Shown: in pieces, positions 60,768-64,000 of the stretch
Position numbering within the stretch: the stretch's first letter is position 1
Layout of the letters: the number at the start of each line of letters is the position of its first letter
Translations under genes and position numbers: made by a program
Assembly: GCF_007859935.1 (NCBI RefSeq)
Contig: NZ_SJPO01000006.1
Location: 124,001 to 188,000, forward strand
Source: Posidoniimonas polymericola
GTDB taxonomy: Bacteria; Planctomycetota; Planctomycetia; Pirellulales; Lacipirellulaceae
Length of the DNA: 64,000 nucleotides
Direction of reading: 5' to 3'
The notes under the pieces: model-generated
Told to the model about the DNA's origin: nothing
Databases searched by the model: none
Seen by the model: only the letters and a program-made list of their open reading frames with translations

Positions 60768-61265
60768 CTACGGAGCGCCGCTTGGTGCGTCGCCGGTCAG
60801 CGCGGACGACTGCCGGCACTTCTCTAGCAGCGCGATCAACTGCTTCTGCTCGGTATTGCTTAGGGGGGACATCGCACACTTGTGCAGCGCCAACAGCGGT
60901 TTGTCGAGCCGGCCGAGCACCGCCAGCCCCGGCTTGGTAATCTCGACATACACCACGCGGCCGTCCTGCTCGCACCGCCGCCGCTTGACCATGCCCTGGT
61001 CTTCGAGCCGGTTGATCAGGCCGGTGATCGCCGGCGCGACGCACAGCAACCGGCTGGCGATCTCTAGCGACGGCAGCGGGGCGCCCTCGCCGCGGAGGAT
61101 CCGCAGCACGTTGTACTGCGAGCTCGTCAGGCCGAACTCGCGGAACAGCCGCCCGAAGCGGTTCTCCAGCTGGTCCGCTGTCCGCACCAACGACAGCGTC
61201 GCCTCCTGCTCGATCGAGTCGAACGGGTCGCGTTTCTTCAGTTCTTGCCGCAGGCGGTCGGGCAT
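60768..61265 (-). CDS. MarR-family transcriptional regulator
   Basis: This 165-residue winged-helix regulator shows the MarR pattern: helical start (VRTADQLENRFGRLFREFGLTSSQYNVLRIL), recognition helix in LEIASRLLCVAPAITGLINRLEDQGMV and wing RRRCEQDGRVVYVEIT. The start at 61265 avoids an upstream GTG with a weak site. One cysteine (LCVAP) in the recognition helix and another later could sense electrophiles, although this is only a possibility. It is divergent from the DUF3302/HlyD genes and upstream of the azoR operon, with matching operators at both. Confidence 0.93.
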   Translation of the reverse strand: MPDRLRQELKKRDPFDSIEQEATLSLVRTADQLENRFGRLFREFGLTSSQYNVLRILRGEGAPLPSLEIASRLLCVAPAITGLINRLEDQGMVKRRRCEQDGRVVYVEITKPGLAVLGRLDKPLLALHKCAMSPLSNTEQKQLIALLEKCRQSSALTGDAPSGAP

Positions 61266-61321
61266 GGGGGGACAATTCACGAACAGAACATGCTGGGCAG
61301 CCAGTCTTATCGGCCGCCATT

Positions 61322-61339
61322 TAGTTTACACATAAACTA
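61322..61339. promoter_or_regulatory. MarR-type palindromic operator
   Basis: TAGTTTA-CACA-TAAACTA is a perfect palindrome with 7-bp arms in the divergent gap, 56 bp upstream of marR and about 110 bp upstream of the DUF3302 gene. AACTATTTAC at 61335-61344 recurs exactly in the pirin promoter (60723-60732). Confidence 0.65.
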
Positions 61340-61446
61340 TTTACGCGGCAAGCCCACAGAAGGTTCTTTCCGGAGAAATGACTCTCTGCGGCATTGGTCA
61401 TCCGCTAGAATGCTGCTGCCTCGTGCCACCAGATGGAGTGCTAGCG

Positions 61447-61704
61447 ATGCTCGATTACTTCGCCCTGTTGATCCTTATAGTCCTGGTTGCGACTGCGATC
61501 GCCGTCGTGCTGACGCTCGGCTACTTGCCGGGGCAGATCGCCCGCGGGCGCAACCACCCGCAGGCCGAGGCGGTGGGCGTCTGTGGCTGGCTGGGGCTGC
61601 TGACCGCCGGCGTGCTGCTGCCGGCGGCGTACGTGTGGGCGTTCTGGCGGTACCCGTCGACGCCGGCTCACCAGGCCACGACCGGCGAGGGCCAAGAGCA
61701 ATGA
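61447..61704 (+). CDS. DUF3302 (YiaW-like) small membrane protein
   Basis: This 85-residue protein has two membrane helices; the pattern MLDYFALLILIVLVAT, GQIARGRNHPQAEAV and GWLGLLTAGVLLP matches the DUF3302/YiaW family. The ATG at 61447 has GGAG 8 bases upstream. It overlaps the HlyD gene by 4 bp, the same pairing as E. coli yiaW-yiaV. Its function is unknown, probably an inner-membrane partner of the HlyD-type exporter subunit. Confidence 0.85.
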   Translation: MLDYFALLILIVLVATAIAVVLTLGYLPGQIARGRNHPQAEAVGVCGWLGLLTAGVLLPAAYVWAFWRYPSTPAHQATTGEGQEQ

Positions 61705-62828
61705 TCATCTTCCTCACGCTGCTGTATATCGGTCTGCTCTTCGCGCTGAAGGCAGCCGGCATTATCCGGCTGAACCTGGCCTGGAAGCTGTCGCCGATCG
61801 CCTGGTTTTTGCTGCTGAACGTGACGCTATTTGTGCCGCTGCAGTGGGGAGCTCCCGCCGGACCGGTTGGCGTGTTCCGCAACGTGATCGAGATCGTGCC
61901 CGCCGTGTCGGGACAGGTGACCGAGGTGCCCGTGACACCGCTCACCGAGGTCGAGGAGGGCGACCCCCTGTTCCAGATCGACCCCGAGCCATTCCGCGAC
62001 GACGTCCGCCGACTGACCGCCGCGCTCGACGAGGCCCGCCAGCAGCCCAAGCTGCTGCAGGCGTCGGTAGAAATAGCCGAGGCCGCGGTCGCACGGTCCG
62101 AGGCCGAGCGTGACCAGGCCAGCGCTAAGCTCGGCCGCAGCAAGCGGCTGGTCGGGAGCGGCGCGGTGACCCAAGAAGAGTACGAGGCCGACCTCCGCTC
62201 GGCTGTGGTCGCCGATCGGGCAGTGAAGGAGGCGGCCGCGCGGCTCAACCAGGCGCAGGTTCAGTTCGACTCGGTCACCGCCGAGGGCGAGAACACCGCG
62301 GTCGCCCAGGCGACCCAGGCCCTCGCCCGCGCGCAGTACGACCTCGATCACGCCACGGTCCGGGCGCCAACCAAGGGCGTCGTGCAGCAGCTTGCCCTCA
62401 GCCCTGGCACGCGGGTGGCGGCGATGCCGATGCGGGGCTCGCTGCTGTTTGTCGAGACCGACCGCACGCGGATCGCGGTGGCGATCCAGCAGAACCAGCT
62501 CCGCTACGTCCGCGCCGACCAGCCGGCCGAGGTCGTCCTGAAGTTCCGCCCGGGCCGCACCTTCGCCGCCAAGGTTGTGGGAGTCGCGGCAGTCACCTCG
62601 GGCGGGCAGGTGCGCACCTCGGGCGTGGTGGAAGACATCACCGCCAAACAGCAACGCGCCGAGCCCTACCAGGTGGTGCTCGAACTGACCGACCCGAGCG
62701 TCGACGCCAACACGCTGCCGGGCGGCGCAGTCGGCGTCGCGGCGATCTACACCGACCACGTCACCTTCGCCCACGTGATCCGAAAGGTGATGCTGCGGAT
62801 GACGGCCTGGACGAACTACCTGTGGTAA
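61701..62828 (+). CDS. HlyD/EmrA-family membrane fusion protein (YiaV-like)
   Basis: This 375-residue protein has two N-terminal membrane helices (residues 1-45), a lipoyl-like half (VSGQVTEVPVTPLTEVEEGDPLFQID), a coiled-coil hairpin (about 98-205) and a beta-barrel end (APTKGVVQQLALSPGTRV). It is the periplasmic adaptor of a tripartite efflux or secretion system; no outer-membrane or inner-membrane transporter is adjacent, as in E. coli yiaV. The gene is coupled to the DUF3302 gene by an ATGA overlap and lies within the marR regulon. Confidence 0.92.
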   Translation: MIIFLTLLYIGLLFALKAAGIIRLNLAWKLSPIAWFLLLNVTLFVPLQWGAPAGPVGVFRNVIEIVPAVSGQVTEVPVTPLTEVEEGDPLFQIDPEPFRDDVRRLTAALDEARQQPKLLQASVEIAEAAVARSEAERDQASAKLGRSKRLVGSGAVTQEEYEADLRSAVVADRAVKEAAARLNQAQVQFDSVTAEGENTAVAQATQALARAQYDLDHATVRAPTKGVVQQLALSPGTRVAAMPMRGSLLFVETDRTRIAVAIQQNQLRYVRADQPAEVVLKFRPGRTFAAKVVGVAAVTSGGQVRTSGVVEDITAKQQRAEPYQVVLELTDPSVDANTLPGGAVGVAAIYTDHVTFAHVIRKVMLRMTAWTNYLW

Positions 62829-62891
62829 CTGAAGCGGTGCGGTGGCGTCGCTAAACGACAAACAAACGGCTTCACGGAAGGTCAGGCAAGG

Positions 62892-63959
62892 ATGTCCGGA
62901 TGGATCTCTCGCAGCGTAAACATTTGCAAATCCAGGGCGCCGCTCGCCCGCCTCGTACCCGTTGCCATCTGCGCTGTCGGCTTTGGGCTATGCCTGGCGC
63001 CCCAGCGGCTGCCGGCCGAGGAGCCTAGGCAGGCCGGTAGGCGCGATACGGGCACTTCGCTCCAGGCGGCCACTTCGCTCCAGGAAGTCGCCGAGCGGCT
63101 GACGCAGATCGCCGACGCCGCCGCCAAGCGGGAACGCCAGTTCGCGAACCTCCACGTGAAGGCCCACATCGAGCCGCGCGGCGAGCGGTACGACATGGCC
63201 GTGCAGAACGGCCGGGGCCGGCTCGACCTGCACTTCACCAAGAGGCCGTCGGCGGGGACCACGACCTACTGGCTCGACGACGGCGTCGCCTTCTACAGCT
63301 CGAGCCGCAACACGCTCGTCATCGACCCGCCGCTAGCGCAGCGGGAGCGGATGCCGGCGTGGCTCTCCAGCCGGCTGGCATTGTTCTTCGGGGTTGCTTG
63401 GAACGGAGAGGTGCTGACGGTCAGCCAGTTCTGCCGCGAGCTCGCAAGCACGATCCGTGGCAACGAAATCGACACTGAACACTGGACTACTCGGGTGGTC
63501 GAAGGAAGTCCGCTTCGGATTGTTGTCGAAGGGAAAATGACCGAACCTCCGCACAACGCGTTCACCGAAGTTACGCTCGACCCAGCCAGGGGCTTCCTCA
63601 TGACCGACTTCATCGAGCGGCAATCGGGCGGTCGAACGCCAAGAGACTACGTGAGCCACCGGCGCATCACCAGCGAGTACTCCGAACTTGCCCCGGGTGT
63701 ATTCTTCCTCTCGCGCGGCGTCTGGACCCAGCGCGAAGCGGGAACGCTCGCCGAAGTGGACAACCGAGCCGAGGATTCTAAGGCAGAACTCACGATCGAC
63801 TCCGTCGAGTACGGCGACTTCGAGCTGCCCGCCAACTACTTCGACGCACACCACTGGCCCGGCATCCGCAAGGGGTTGCAGGTTATCGACCACCGGACGA
63901 AGCCGTCGCTCCGCTTCGAGTACGGCGACAGCCCGTACGACCCGATGGTGTTGGACTGA
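62892..63959 (+). CDS. Secreted LolA-like / DUF2092-like protein
   Basis: This 355-residue protein has an N-terminal signal (about 1-42) and a beta-rich body (NLHVKAHIEPRGERYDMAV, IEPRGE, ITSEYSELAPGVFFLSRGVW) that recalls the LolA/DUF2092 clamp fold of exported lipid-binding proteins. A short tandem repeat (TSLQAATSLQE, 15 or so bases repeated) lies near residue 57. No catalytic residues are apparent. The start at ATG 62892 has AAGG close upstream. It is probably not part of the marR operon, from which 63 bp separate it. Confidence 0.65.
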   Translation: MSGWISRSVNICKSRAPLARLVPVAICAVGFGLCLAPQRLPAEEPRQAGRRDTGTSLQAATSLQEVAERLTQIADAAAKRERQFANLHVKAHIEPRGERYDMAVQNGRGRLDLHFTKRPSAGTTTYWLDDGVAFYSSSRNTLVIDPPLAQRERMPAWLSSRLALFFGVAWNGEVLTVSQFCRELASTIRGNEIDTEHWTTRVVEGSPLRIVVEGKMTEPPHNAFTEVTLDPARGFLMTDFIERQSGGRTPRDYVSHRRITSEYSELAPGVFFLSRGVWTQREAGTLAEVDNRAEDSKAELTIDSVEYGDFELPANYFDAHHWPGIRKGLQVIDHRTKPSLRFEYGDSPYDPMVLD

Positions 63960-64000
63960 TGCGATGACTACCGATCGACGCCGGGCGCCACGCCTACGTA

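Overview
This 64 kb window is high-GC chromosomal DNA from a bacterium that most resembles a planctomycete of the Pirellulales type. The pointers are a cytochrome c peroxidase ending in a dockerin and a PEP-CTERM sorting tail, tandem planctomycete-type CxxCH domains, many secreted or lipoprotein genes with no assignable function, a long csrA, YdjY and DUF62 proteins, and dispersed hairpin repeats of the kind common in planctomycete intergenic DNA. I see no tRNA, rRNA, CRISPR array, insertion sequence or prophage. The first gene is cut by the left edge.

Layout. 1-9.9 kb is mostly housekeeping: the 3' part of an FdhF/YdeP-type molybdopterin oxidoreductase, a YdjY protein, YggS, IspG, a TlpA-type thioredoxin, a K+ channel with RCK domains and a TylF-like methyltransferase. 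10-18 kb holds a VWA protein, a TIM-barrel isomerase, an ArfB-type peptidyl-tRNA hydrolase, two small helical or UVR proteins and csrA, which has a convincing sigma-54 promoter. 18-24 kb encodes envelope proteins: the peroxidase/dockerin/PEP-CTERM protein, a gluzincin peptidase, and a lipoprotein that fuses a transglutaminase-like and an alpha/beta-hydrolase domain. An 850-bp repeat-rich gap follows.

24-36.4 kb is an envelope and exopolysaccharide block arranged around a divergent centre at about 30.9 kb. The minus strand carries cdsA, plsC, a GT4 glycosyltransferase, a flippase, a polysaccharide deacetylase and a FemAB/BioF2-like acyltransferase. The plus strand carries a Wzz-like chain-length protein, an O-antigen ligase, a WecG/TagA transferase and a sulfatase-like protein without the sulfatase active-site motif. 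36.5-52.7 kb holds QueG, a Dus enzyme, membrane and secreted proteins (one of 1292 residues), a short SecA-like ATPase, an orphan nucleotidyltransferase-fold protein, a tightly overlapping DUF62/bioA/glutamine-amidotransferase operon and a small HELGH protein.

52.8-64 kb holds a cytochrome-domain protein with a degenerate peptidase tail, an SDR, and a phytanoyl-CoA-dioxygenase-family enzyme whose iron site reads His-x-Ala as in SyrB2-type halogenases. I rate this enzyme the most promising lead. It is followed by a tandem pair of uncharacterised paralogues, a MarR-centred regulon (pirin, DoxX, AzoR on one side; DUF3302 and HlyD on the other) with two matching operator-like sites, and a secreted LolA-like protein. 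All functional calls come from reading the translated sequence and recalled family motifs; no database search was run.
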